Source of the DNA: Halieaceae bacterium UBA5085
GTDB lineage: Bacteria; Pseudomonadota; Gammaproteobacteria; Pseudomonadales; Halieaceae
Direction of reading: 5' to 3'
Assembly: GCA_002414665.1 (NCBI GenBank)
Contig: DIAF01000048.1
Location: 60,104 to 75,842, forward strand
Length of the DNA: 15,739 bases
Positions 1-9,361 of this stretch are shown here, piece by piece. Below the pieces are notes generated by a model. The model made no database searches and was not told where the DNA came from. It saw nothing but the letters and a program-made list of their open reading frames with translations. Position 1 is the first letter of the stretch; every line of letters starts with the position of its first letter. The position numbers and the translations under genes were made by a program.

Positions 1-1925
<1,925 letters not shown>

Positions 1926-1975
1926 GCGGCTTAAACTCCTCAAGCGGGGTGGCTTGTGCGTACGCGCTCTTATTA

Positions 1976-1990
1976 GTTCTTAAATAGAAC
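1976..1990. promoter_or_regulatory. Dyad GTTCT-N5-AGAAC, 50 bp upstream of the aceE start
   Basis: A perfect 5-bp inverted repeat with an AT-only 5-base centre (TAAAT). It overlaps a possible minus-strand -10 (TATTTA), a position that would suit a repressor operator. A second dyad of the same design lies at 2118-2134. It does not resemble the PdhR box of enterobacteria (AATTGGTN-type half sites). The binding factor is unknown. Confidence 0.4.
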
Positions 1991-2117
1991 CTTCTATGCG
2001 ATCACAACACAGACTTGAGTATAGCCGGTAACGTCAGAAAATACCTGCTTTTGCCTGCGCGCGCCTCACGTAACGTGCGACACGATACACTACAGGCACC
2101 CGTGATGACAAACAATC

Positions 2118-2134
2118 AGTTCCTTTATGGAACT
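2118..2134. promoter_or_regulatory. Dyad AGTTCC-N5-GGAACT between ptrA and aceE
   Basis: A perfect 6-bp inverted repeat with an AT-only centre (TTTAT). It shares the core GTTCY-N5-RGAAC with the dyad at 1976-1990, centre-to-centre about 143 bp. It lies 44 bp past the ptrA stop codon. As RNA it would form a 6-bp hairpin but is not followed by a U-tract, so an operator is at least as likely as a terminator. Confidence 0.35.
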
Positions 2135-2178
2135 TAAATGGCTGCTTTTACACGCCGCAGGCCGCGCCGACTGCAATG

Positions 2179-5037
2179 CTACTGGATAATGTAGACCCCC
2201 ATGCGCGCCTTCACCGCCGCAGCCGATTCAATCGACTCGCCATAGCCACCCGGTACGGCCGCCGACTTGCCCGGAGCGACCACCAGCAACGACCGCCGCT
2301 GCTGGATGAACACCGCATCGAAGTAGCTGCGCCAGTCATCGAGGGTCATTGATTGCACCGCGTCGGCGAGCTGCTGGCGGCTGTCAAACGCATATTCACG
2401 CTTGGCGATCGACTGCCAGTAGAACTCCGCCCGCTCCCACAGGTTCTTGTCGGGGCGCTGGATCTCGCCGACCAGGGATTCGCGATAGCGCAGGAACTGC
2501 GCCTCATCAAGGCTGGCGTCGACGCTGTCCAGATAGCGATCCATCGCCTCGACAATGGCTGGCGCGGGGGTATTGGGCGACTGGATAAGCATCATCAGCC
2601 CCGGCACATCCAGCTGCGGCCAGGCAAAAGCGCTGACTACGTAGCCCAGCTGCTGCTCGGTGCGCAGCTGCTGGTAGAAACCCGTCTTGATAACGTGTGC
2701 AGTCAAGGCCGTTGCCGCCCTGTCGCCCCAGGTATCCCCCGCTCCCTGCAGGTACCAGCCCACCACCGCGTCGTCATGGGGCACCTCCACCACATACTTC
2801 AGGGCAGCACCGGGTTCCAGACGGGTAACCTGCAGCGCGGGCATTGCGAGGGGCTCACCCGGGGCCAGCAGCGTGTTCACGCGCTCGGCCACGGCCGGCA
2901 CCTTGTCCGCTGTGTAGTTGCCGTAGAGCAGGGTTTCTGCCGTTGCCTCGCCCCAGAAATCCTGCACCCAGGCGTTCAGGCCGGACAGACTGATCGCGTC
3001 CAGCGCATCAATCAGCGGCTGTTCACCCCACTCACCGTGCAACAACGCCTCGCGGGCATCATCGATCACCTGGCTGCTGGGGCGCTTGGCCACGGAGTTC
3101 TTGAGGCCGCGCACCATGTCAGCGCGGATATTGTTGAAGCGCTGATCACTGAAACTGGCATCACCTATCGCGGCCAGCAGGCGGTCCAGCAGACGCTGCT
3201 GCTTGTCGTCATAGCCGCTGATACGCAGGCTGATACCCTGTGCATGCTTGTAGACATCGAAATTCAGCCCGGCCAGCAATGCAGGATAGGTGAACTCGTT
3301 GACCGCATCCTTCAACAGCGCGGTATACAACAAGGCCGCAGCTGCCTGCTCGGGGGTCTCTCCCACATGCGGCGAGCGGAAGTTGATGTACAAGGCCCCG
3401 CGAGGTACACCGAACTCGGTGTCCTGACCAAACCAAACGGTCTGGCGCGCAGTTTCCAGACTGCGCACCGGCGCCTGCGCGACCGGGTCCTCGCTCACCA
3501 GCGTGACATCTTCGGCAATGAACTCGTTCGGAGCAGGCAAGGCCAATCCGGCATCTCCCACCGGTGCGGTCCAGCGTGCAAGCTGCTCGGCGCTCACGGT
3601 CTGCACGCTGTAGGGGACCTCATAATGCGGGCTTACCCTGTCGACCGGGACGGAGGCATGGCTGATGGTCACCAGTGCGTTTTCCGGTACTACCGACGCC
3701 AGCAGTTCCTCAATCAGCGCTGGAGCATACTCGCTCATCAGGCTGCCACCACGGAGGATGTCCTCAGGGGCATAATCATGCATGCCGCTGGCCAGCGCGC
3801 TGACGTAGTTAACCGGGTTCGCCTGCTCGCGAAAGCGGAACTGCAGGTCGGCCAGACGGGACTGCTCATCATATAACCACTGCTGGGGGCCCTTGGCACG
3901 TAGCAGGTCGAGGTAAGCGAACAGCAGCTGCAATACCCTGTCCTGCCCGGCGAGCCCCGCTTCAGTCAAACCGATACTGATACTGAACAGTGCGCCGCCG
4001 CGCCAGCCCAGCCCGGAGCCTGCCGCCAGCGTCTCCGCCAGGCCTTCAGCCTTGAGCCGGGACAGCAGACTACCCGCACCCTCGTGCCCGACCAGATTGC
4101 CGAGGTAGGCAAGGGGGTTGCTCCGATAGTCCGCGCGATAGTCTGCCACCGGAAACGACACTTCCAGCTGGCGCAGGGTCGCCTGGGGCTGGACCTGCAG
4201 CAGCATGGGCAGGCTCTCCGGCGTAAAAAGTGGCTCGGGAATATCAGTCACGTCCACGTCACGGTTGGGGACAGCGCTGAACAGCGGCGTCACCAGCGCC
4301 TCCAGCTGATCGAGCGACTCGGCACCAAACACCACCAGGCGCATCTTGTCTGCTGAGTAGTGCTGTTCGTAGAAACGCAGCAGGTCTTCGCGAATTGGCT
4401 GTTCCGGCGTGTCCGCGAGGGTTTGCAGGCTGCCCACCGTGAATTGACTAAAAGGATGTGCCGGATTCATTACGTCCTGCAGCACATCCAGCCCTCGCCG
4501 GGAGTCACTGCGCAGCCCCATCTGGTACTCCGCCTCGACCGCATTCATCTCCCGCTCAACATAGAGAGCGTCAAAGCGCGGGGCGATGAAGAACTGGGCA
4601 AATCGGTCCAGCGCGCCGGGTAAATAGGCTGCCTGGATATCGAAGAAATAATTGGTGTGCTCGAAGCTGGTGTAGGCGTTGTGGCTGCCACCGTACTGGT
4701 CAATGTACTGCTGATAGTCACCCGCCTCCGGGTACTTGTCAGTGCCGAGAAACAGCATGTGTTCGAGGAAGTGCGCCAGGCCCTCGCGTCCGGGTGGGTT
4801 ATCCCCGCTGCCTACCAGCACATCGAGGGCGGCCGCCGCCTTGGGAGCGTCCGGGTCGGAAATAAGCAGCACCTCAAGCTGATTCGGGAGTGTGAGGTAG
4901 CGGTAGGCATAGTCGTCATTGGGGCTCTTGACCGGCTGTGGCTGTGCCGGGGGAAGGCTGGCACAGGCGGCCAACAGGGCGAGCACAGAAAACAGGGCCA
5001 GTGATCGATGCCACCGTCCAAACCGGGTTGCTTGCAT
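2179..5037 (-). CDS. ptrA: M16A insulinase/pitrilysin-family zinc protease, predicted lipoprotein
   Basis: A full-length (952 aa) pitrilysin-type protease, comparable to E. coli protease III (about 960 aa), which degrades peptides in the periplasm. The inverted zinc motif HFLEH is at residues 89-93, with the distal ligand Glu170 exactly 76 residues later, giving the family pattern HxxEH-X76-E. The N terminus has a hydrophobic stretch ending in the lipobox LAAC (Cys25) followed by Ala. By the usual +2 rule that predicts an outer-membrane lipoprotein facing the periplasm. The ATG at 5037 is preferred over an in-frame start 18 codons upstream because GGAG sits 7 bases before it and because it places the signal sequence at the N terminus. 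The upstream start would lie inside perM. It follows perM by 4 bp, so the two are probably translationally coupled. The symbol is assigned at family level; lipidation differs from the soluble E. coli protein. Confidence 0.9.
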   Translation of the reverse strand: MQATRFGRWHRSLALFSVLALLAACASLPPAQPQPVKSPNDDYAYRYLTLPNQLEVLLISDPDAPKAAAALDVLVGSGDNPPGREGLAHFLEHMLFLGTDKYPEAGDYQQYIDQYGGSHNAYTSFEHTNYFFDIQAAYLPGALDRFAQFFIAPRFDALYVEREMNAVEAEYQMGLRSDSRRGLDVLQDVMNPAHPFSQFTVGSLQTLADTPEQPIREDLLRFYEQHYSADKMRLVVFGAESLDQLEALVTPLFSAVPNRDVDVTDIPEPLFTPESLPMLLQVQPQATLRQLEVSFPVADYRADYRSNPLAYLGNLVGHEGAGSLLSRLKAEGLAETLAAGSGLGWRGGALFSISIGLTEAGLAGQDRVLQLLFAYLDLLRAKGPQQWLYDEQSRLADLQFRFREQANPVNYVSALASGMHDYAPEDILRGGSLMSEYAPALIEELLASVVPENALVTISHASVPVDRVSPHYEVPYSVQTVSAEQLARWTAPVGDAGLALPAPNEFIAEDVTLVSEDPVAQAPVRSLETARQTVWFGQDTEFGVPRGALYINFRSPHVGETPEQAAAALLYTALLKDAVNEFTYPALLAGLNFDVYKHAQGISLRISGYDDKQQRLLDRLLAAIGDASFSDQRFNNIRADMVRGLKNSVAKRPSSQVIDDAREALLHGEWGEQPLIDALDAISLSGLNAWVQDFWGEATAETLLYGNYTADKVPAVAERVNTLLAPGEPLAMPALQVTRLEPGAALKYVVEVPHDDAVVGWYLQGAGDTWGDRAATALTAHVIKTGFYQQLRTEQQLGYVVSAFAWPQLDVPGLMMLIQSPNTPAPAIVEAMDRYLDSVDASLDEAQFLRYRESLVGEIQRPDKNLWERAEFYWQSIAKREYAFDSRQQLADAVQSMTLDDWRSYFDAVFIQQRRSLLVVAPGKSAAVPGGYGESIESAAAVKARMGVYIIQ

Positions 5038-5041
5038 GAAC

Positions 5042-6118
5042 TTACTCCAAACTGGGTTGGTTATCGCCCTCCATGGGCGTGGGCCAGGCATTGATCACTG
5101 CCTTGATCAGGGTTGCCAGGGGAATGGCAAAGAAGACGCCCCACACTCCCCAGATACCGCCAAAAAACAACACGGCGAAAATAATGGCCACCGGATGCAG
5201 GTTCACGGCCTCGGAGAACAGCAAGGGCACCAGGACATTGCCGTCCAGACCCTGGATGACAAAGTAGACCGCCATCAGCCAGTAAAATTCACTGGTGAAC
5301 CCCCATTGGAAGAAACCCACCAGCAGTACCGGCAGTGTCACCAGCGCCGCGCCCAGGTAGGGGATAACCACCGACAGGCCAACGCACAGGGCCAACAGGG
5401 CCGCGTAATTGAGCTGCAGGAAGGTAAAACACACATAGCTGACTGACCCGACGATCAGGATTTCCAGCACCTTGCCTCGCGCATAGTTGGCAACCTGGGT
5501 GTCCATCTCCGACCAGATACGACGCAGCAACGGCCGCTCACTGGGCAGAAAGGTGGCCAGCCAGCTCAAAATCTGCTGCCGATCCTTAAGAAAGAAGAAG
5601 ACGAGGATGGGAATCAGGATCATGTAGACCAGAAGCGTCAAAATACTGGGGATTGTCGCCAGTGAGCGCGTCACCACCTGCTGACCCAGGCCACCCAGCT
5701 CCGCCTGCGCCAGCGCCACCATCTGGTTGATCTGCTGCTGGCTGACGACGTCTGGGTAGCGACCGGGCAGCAGGGTCAGAAGTTGCCGCCCCTGCTCCAG
5801 CATACGCGGCATTTCCGAGGCCAGCGCCACCAACTGACGCCAAACCAGAGGCAGCAGACCAAGCGTCACACCGAAGAAAATACCGACGAACAGCGTATAG
5901 GCCACGCTTACGCCCACCCAGCCAGGCAAACCACGCTGTTCCAGCCGCCCCGCAAGACCCTGCATCAGATAGGCGAGTACAATGGAAGCCACGACCGGGG
6001 CGAGGATGTCGCCGATCGTCATCAGCAGCGCCACCGCTACAACAAGCAGCACCAGCAAAAGCACCGATTCTTCTTCGAACAGGTAGCGCTTATACCACTT
6101 ATTGAAGATATCCAGCAT
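5042..6118 (-). CDS. perM: PerM / AI-2E family transporter-like membrane protein
   Basis: A 358-aa polytopic inner-membrane protein of the AI-2E/PerM (UPF0118) family. Members include putative permeases, autoinducer-2 exporters and Na+/H+ antiporter-like proteins; the substrate here cannot be read from sequence. It has two hydrophobic segments at about residues 19-75, a soluble amphipathic middle section at about 88-150, and five or more hydrophobic segments from about 150 to the end. Near the C terminus is the family-typical stretch with GLDGNVLVP, LHP and a Gly-rich IWGVWGVFFAIPLA segment. The ATG at 6118 has AAGGGGA about ten bases upstream. It lies 18 bp after the tusA-like gene and 4 bp before ptrA, all on the minus strand. 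From memory, the same tusA-perM adjacency occurs in Pseudomonas (PA1006-PA1007). The family call is secure; the function is open. Confidence 0.9.
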   Translation of the reverse strand: MLDIFNKWYKRYLFEEESVLLLVLLVVAVALLMTIGDILAPVVASIVLAYLMQGLAGRLEQRGLPGWVGVSVAYTLFVGIFFGVTLGLLPLVWRQLVALASEMPRMLEQGRQLLTLLPGRYPDVVSQQQINQMVALAQAELGGLGQQVVTRSLATIPSILTLLVYMILIPILVFFFLKDRQQILSWLATFLPSERPLLRRIWSEMDTQVANYARGKVLEILIVGSVSYVCFTFLQLNYAALLALCVGLSVVIPYLGAALVTLPVLLVGFFQWGFTSEFYWLMAVYFVIQGLDGNVLVPLLFSEAVNLHPVAIIFAVLFFGGIWGVWGVFFAIPLATLIKAVINAWPTPMEGDNQPSLE

Positions 6119-6136
6119 GCCGCAGGTTCCCCTTGC

Positions 6137-6379
6137 CTAACGCTTTTTCAGCAGATAGGAGTAAATGCCATCCTGCTCGTCGGAGGCCAACAGCACGTGG
6201 CCCGACTGCTTCGCGAATACCCGGAAGTCGCGCAGTGAGCCGCGGTCAGTCGCCAGTACACGCAAACACGCTCCTGCCTCCATCCCGTGGAGCGCCCTCT
6301 TTGCCAACAGCAGCGGCATCGGGCAATCAAGCCCCTGCGCATCAACGACCACCACCGCATCCTTTGCCTTCTGCATCAT
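6137..6379 (-). CDS. tusA: TusA/SirA-family sulfurtransferase (sulfur carrier)
   Basis: A small (80 aa) cytoplasmic protein with the TusA-family signature GLDCPMP, in which the Cys (residue 19) carries a persulfide. E. coli TusA relays sulfur to tRNA thiolation and affects molybdenum-cofactor chemistry. The Pseudomonas protein at the same position next to bepA (PA1006) has been reported as a persulfide-modified protein needed for molybdenum homeostasis, recalled here as established knowledge. Two consecutive ATGs (6379 and 6376) are possible starts; the AGG just upstream is better spaced for the second. It is first in the operon tusA-perM-ptrA, with a promoter-like sequence at 6406-6434. A YedF-like paralogue cannot be fully excluded, so the symbol is at family level. 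Confidence 0.85.
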   Translation of the reverse strand: MMQKAKDAVVVVDAQGLDCPMPLLLAKRALHGMEAGACLRVLATDRGSLRDFRVFAKQSGHVLLASDEQDGIYSYLLKKR

Positions 6380-6405
6380 CCACCTGCCGGATTCGTTCGC
6401 CGCGC

Positions 6406-6434
6406 AGTATATCCATTCATCGGATACATCCCAA
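6406..6434 (-). promoter_or_regulatory. Sigma70-type promoter for the tusA-perM-ptrA operon
   Basis: Read on the minus strand: -35 TTGGGA (plus 6429-6434), 17-bp spacer, -10 TATACT (plus 6406-6411). That is 4/6 and 5/6 matches with ideal spacing. Transcription would start near 6399, leaving a leader of about 20 bases before the tusA start. Confidence 0.6.
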
Positions 6435-6508
6435 CAGCGCTGAACTTTTCTCTCAAACGATCATCACAGGGACTGTTACCGTGCTGGGCCGCCCGTGCGC
6501 CGTTCACG

Positions 6509-6514
6509 TACAAT
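6509..6514 (+). promoter_or_regulatory. Possible -10 element for bepA
   Basis: TACAAT matches the -10 consensus at 5 of 6 positions and lies 56 bp before the bepA ATG. No convincing -35 hexamer is present at 16-18 bp, so the call is weak. It could depend on an activator or an alternative sigma factor (SigmaE controls some envelope proteases), but no clear SigmaE consensus was identified. Confidence 0.25.
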
Positions 6515-6570
6515 ACAGGGATTGCCGCTGGCCCGCGCGGCTGAAAACACACGTGGTATGTATAGAGCGT

Positions 6571-8037
6571 ATGCTGCTCCGACTTCTCAAACCGACCCTG
6601 CTGCGCGCCGCCCTGCTGACGGCGCTGCTGCCCTTGGCTGCGGCATCGACGCAGGCCGTGGAGGGGCTCAAGCTGCCTAACCTGGGCGAGTCCAGCACCA
6701 GCCTGTTCTCCGCCGAATACGAGTACCAGTTGGGCCGCACCTGGCTGAAAATTTTCCGCAGTCAGGCGGCCACAATGGACGATCCGCTGCTGTTCGACTA
6801 TCTGGAAGACCTGATCTACCGACTGGTCATACACAGTCAGCTGGAGGATCGGCGCATCGACCTGGTTCTGGTCGATAACCCGACGATCAACGCGTTTGCT
6901 GTCCCAGGGGGCGTGATCGGCGTGCACAATGGCCTGCTGATGTATGCCCAGACTGAAGACGAACTGGCCTCGGTGCTGGCGCATGAGATCGCGCACCTGA
7001 GCCAGCGCCACTTCTCACGCCGGGTGGAGTTCCAGCGCAATCAGCAGCCTCTGAACCTGGCTGCCATGCTGGCAGGTTTCGTGTTGCTGGCCACGGCAGG
7101 CGGCGATGCAGGTATGGCCGCGCTGTCCGCTGCCCAGGCGGCAGCCCAGGATTCGGCATTGCGCTACAGCCGCAGCAACGAGGCGGAGGCCGACCGTGTG
7201 GGCATGCAGACGCTGGTCGCGGCAGGCCTCGACCCGCATGCGACGCCGGCCATGTTCGAGCGCATGCTTCAGGCCTCGCGCTATGCCAGCGGGAACCGCA
7301 TCCCCGAGTTCCTGCGCACGCACCCGCTTTCGGAAAACCGCATTGCCGACACCCGCAACCGGGCGCGCCAGTACGCCAGCCCAGCAAAAAGGGATGACCT
7401 GCAATATCAGTTGATGCGTGCCCGGGTAGCCAACCACCTCGCCGCAACCCCGGAAGCGGCGATACAGCAGTTTCGCGGTGAGCTGGATGGCAACACCCGC
7501 TCACGCGAGGCGTCCACCTATGGTCTGGTTCTGGCGCTTACGGACGCCGGCCGGGTAGATCAGGCCGCGCTGGAACTGGACAGCATCTGGTCCAGCAACC
7601 CGGAGCGCCTCGAGTACAAGCTGGCAAATGCAGAAATCCTCATGACACGCGGCGAGTCCGGTAAGGCGGCAGATCTGCTGGAGCGAGAGTTGAAGCTCTC
7701 GCCAGGGAGCCACCCGCTGGCAATGGCCTATGCGCGGGCCCTGATGCGAGACCGCAAACCGCATATTTCGGAAGCGGTGTTACTGGAACAGAGCAAGGTG
7801 CGACCCGACGACCCGGCGCTCTGGTATCTGCTGGCCGAGGTACAGGGTCTGTCGGGGAATATTATCGGCCTGCATCAGTCCCGCGCCGAATATTTCATCC
7901 TTACCGGCAATCTCGGCGAGGCAGAGAAACAGTTGAGCTACGCTTTGAAACTGGTAGGGGCCAACCACGTGGCGGCCGCGCGCATCAACGAACGCCTGAG
8001 CGATATCAACACATTGCGCGAACGCATGGATATCTGA
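6571..8037 (+). CDS. bepA: M48 metalloprotease with TPR repeats, BepA/YfgC type
   Basis: BepA is a periplasmic metalloprotease and chaperone acting with the BAM complex; it helps mature LptD and degrades stalled outer-membrane proteins. The 488-aa product matches the E. coli length (487). It has a signal peptide (residues 1 to about 26, h-region LLRAALLTALLPLAAA), a zinc motif HEIAH at 138-142, and the third ligand Glu204 in NEAEAD. His251 (in THPLSENR) corresponds to the regulatory His246 of E. coli BepA. The C-terminal half is helical TPR-like sequence from about residue 275. The frame is open far upstream to 6133, but the ATG at 6571 is chosen because it begins the signal peptide and gives family length; an in-frame GTG at 6553 is an alternative. 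The Shine-Dalgarno is weak. It diverges from tusA-perM-ptrA and converges with nadA. Confidence 0.93.
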   Translation: MLLRLLKPTLLRAALLTALLPLAAASTQAVEGLKLPNLGESSTSLFSAEYEYQLGRTWLKIFRSQAATMDDPLLFDYLEDLIYRLVIHSQLEDRRIDLVLVDNPTINAFAVPGGVIGVHNGLLMYAQTEDELASVLAHEIAHLSQRHFSRRVEFQRNQQPLNLAAMLAGFVLLATAGGDAGMAALSAAQAAAQDSALRYSRSNEAEADRVGMQTLVAAGLDPHATPAMFERMLQASRYASGNRIPEFLRTHPLSENRIADTRNRARQYASPAKRDDLQYQLMRARVANHLAATPEAAIQQFRGELDGNTRSREASTYGLVLALTDAGRVDQAALELDSIWSSNPERLEYKLANAEILMTRGESGKAADLLERELKLSPGSHPLAMAYARALMRDRKPHISEAVLLEQSKVRPDDPALWYLLAEVQGLSGNIIGLHQSRAEYFILTGNLGEAEKQLSYALKLVGANHVAAARINERLSDINTLRERMDI

Positions 8038-8038
8038 G

Positions 8039-9112
8039 TCAGGCGCGACCCAGTACGCTCTTGTTGAGATTGGCGGCAAAATCCAGCATGCGGCGCAACG
8101 GCACCATCGCCTGCTGCCCTACGTCCGGGTCAACAAACACCTCGTTGTCGCCGCGTTCGAACACCTGATCCAGCGCTTGCAGTTCATTCATTGCCATCCA
8201 GGGACAATTGGCGCAGCTGCGACAGGTGGCGCCGTTGCCTGCCGTCGGAGCGATGATGAATTCCTTGTCCGGCGCCTGCTGCTGCAGCTTGTAGAAAATA
8301 CCCTGATCCGTCGCGACGATGAAACGGGGATTCGGCATCTCCCGGGCTGCGCGGATAATCTGCGTAGTCGAACCGACCCGATCCGCCAGCTCGAGAACCG
8401 CCGCAGGCGACTCCGGATGCACCAGCACCGCGGCGTCCGGATAGACCCGTTTCAGATCAGCTATACCGCGGGCCTTGAATTCCTCATGCACAATACAGGC
8501 GCCATCCCACATGAGGATGTCGGCACCGGTCTGGCGGCGCACGTAATCCCCAAGGTGCTTGTCCGGGGCCCAGATGATCTTCTTGCCCTGTGCCGCCAGG
8601 TGCTCAGCCACGTCCAGGGCAATGCTCGAGGTCACCACCCAGTCCGCGCGCGCCTTTACCGCCGCCGAGGTGTTGGCATACACCACGACCTCACGGTCCG
8701 GATGCGCGTCACAGAAGGCTGAAAATTCTTCTATCGGACAGCCGAGGTCCAGGGAGCAGGTCGCTTCAAGCGTGGGCATCAGCACACGCTTTTCGGGAGT
8801 GAGGATTTTCGCGGTTTCCCCCATAAAACGCACCCCCGCCACAATCAGCGTGGTCGCCGGGTGATCGTGCCCAAAGCGCGCCATTTCCAGCGAATCAGAC
8901 ACGCAGCCGCCGGTCGCCTCGGCCAGCGCCTGAATCGCTGGAGCCGTATAGTAATGCGCAACAATCACCGCATTTTCCGCGCGCAGGCGCTCACCAATGC
9001 GCGCGCACAATTCACGCTCCTGCTCGGGGCTCAGCTCATGTCGCTGGGCGTTATCCAGATGAACCTGAACCTGCTTGCGGATGGTTTCCAGCTTGTCGGA
9101 GGCAATGCTCAT
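8039..9112 (-). CDS. nadA: Quinolinate synthase
   Basis: NadA condenses iminoaspartate (from NadB) with dihydroxyacetone phosphate to make quinolinate, the first committed step of de novo NAD synthesis in the cytoplasm. The 357-aa product is collinear with E. coli NadA. The three [4Fe-4S] ligands are Cys119 (in ATCSLDLGC), Cys206 (in GACIVHEEF) and Cys303 (in CRSCANCPW), each shifted by exactly six from E. coli 113/200/297. Other conserved blocks are GGCVSDSLEMARFG, GVRFMGETAKIL and HPESP. The start at 9112 is chosen over an in-frame GTG at 9151 because the latter overlaps the apparent -10 box and adds non-conserved residues. It is monocistronic in the window. Its stop is one base from that of the convergent bepA. 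Confidence 0.97.
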   Translation of the reverse strand: MSIASDKLETIRKQVQVHLDNAQRHELSPEQERELCARIGERLRAENAVIVAHYYTAPAIQALAEATGGCVSDSLEMARFGHDHPATTLIVAGVRFMGETAKILTPEKRVLMPTLEATCSLDLGCPIEEFSAFCDAHPDREVVVYANTSAAVKARADWVVTSSIALDVAEHLAAQGKKIIWAPDKHLGDYVRRQTGADILMWDGACIVHEEFKARGIADLKRVYPDAAVLVHPESPAAVLELADRVGSTTQIIRAAREMPNPRFIVATDQGIFYKLQQQAPDKEFIIAPTAGNGATCRSCANCPWMAMNELQALDQVFERGDNEVFVDPDVGQQAMVPLRRMLDFAANLNKSVLGRA

Positions 9113-9141
9113 GATCGGCCCGTCATGCGAAAAGGCGGAGG

Positions 9142-9169
9142 ATTCTAGCACAATTTAAGCGGATGTCGC
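9142..9169 (-). promoter_or_regulatory. Extended -10 promoter of nadA
   Basis: Read on the minus strand: TGC-TAGAAT (plus ATTCTA at 9142-9147 with the TG extension), preceded after 16 bp by GCGACA (plus 9164-9169). The -10 is a 5/6 match with the extended TG motif; the -35 matches 4/6. The start would be near 9135, giving a leader of roughly 23 bases to the nadA ATG and supporting the start at 9112. Confidence 0.55.
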
Positions 9170-9232
9170 CGCGTGCGAAGCCGGCACTGCAGCGTATGCA
9201 CCCGAAAAAAATGTGAATGCGCCGGTGTTTGC

Positions 9233-9253
9233 GAAAAATTACTAGAATTTTTC
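9233..9253. promoter_or_regulatory. AT-rich dyad GAAAAATT-N5-AATTTTTC in the divergent region
   Basis: A perfect 8-bp inverted repeat with centre ACTAG, between nadA (minus) and the GGDEF-EAL gene at 9362 (plus), about 110 bp from the latter and 120 bp from the nadA start. The symmetry and divergent location suggest an operator for one or both genes. On the plus strand it ends in a T-run, but no upstream plus-strand gene would need a terminator here. Confidence 0.4.
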
Positions 9254-9361
9254 TCACATACTACGTATAACCTCATGTTAAATATAGAATAAGCAGCAAC
9301 ATAACCACGCTGGCGGGGCACGAGCCTGAAGGCGGCGCTATAAGGATGATGCGGGGAACCT

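Larger units (their letters stand above)
1926..2178. other. Intergenic region upstream of aceE and downstream of ptrA
   Basis: This 253-bp gap holds the aceE control region. It contains two similar dyads (separate entries) and a short perfect inverted repeat, CACGT-A-ACGTG, at 2067-2077. Candidate minus-strand -10 elements are TATACT (plus-strand AGTATA at 2018-2023, no convincing -35) and TATTTA inside the proximal dyad, with TTGTGA 15 bp further upstream (a short spacer). No classical stem plus U-tract terminator was found after ptrA, so read-through towards aceE cannot be excluded. Confidence 0.5.

Noticed and set aside
2353..3876. A 507-codon plus-strand open frame opposite ptrA
   Set aside because: It is antisense to a conserved protease gene and has biased, non-protein-like composition. 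No ribosome site or motif supports it.
5038..5091. Upstream start of ptrA adding 18 residues
   Set aside because: It would bury the lipoprotein signal sequence and overlap perM. The ATG at 5037 has a good ribosome site.
6133..6570. N-terminal extension of the bepA frame
   Set aside because: The frame stays open upstream through the tusA gene, but the added residues are Pro/Ser/Arg-rich shadow sequence. The signal peptide and family length both place the start at 6571.
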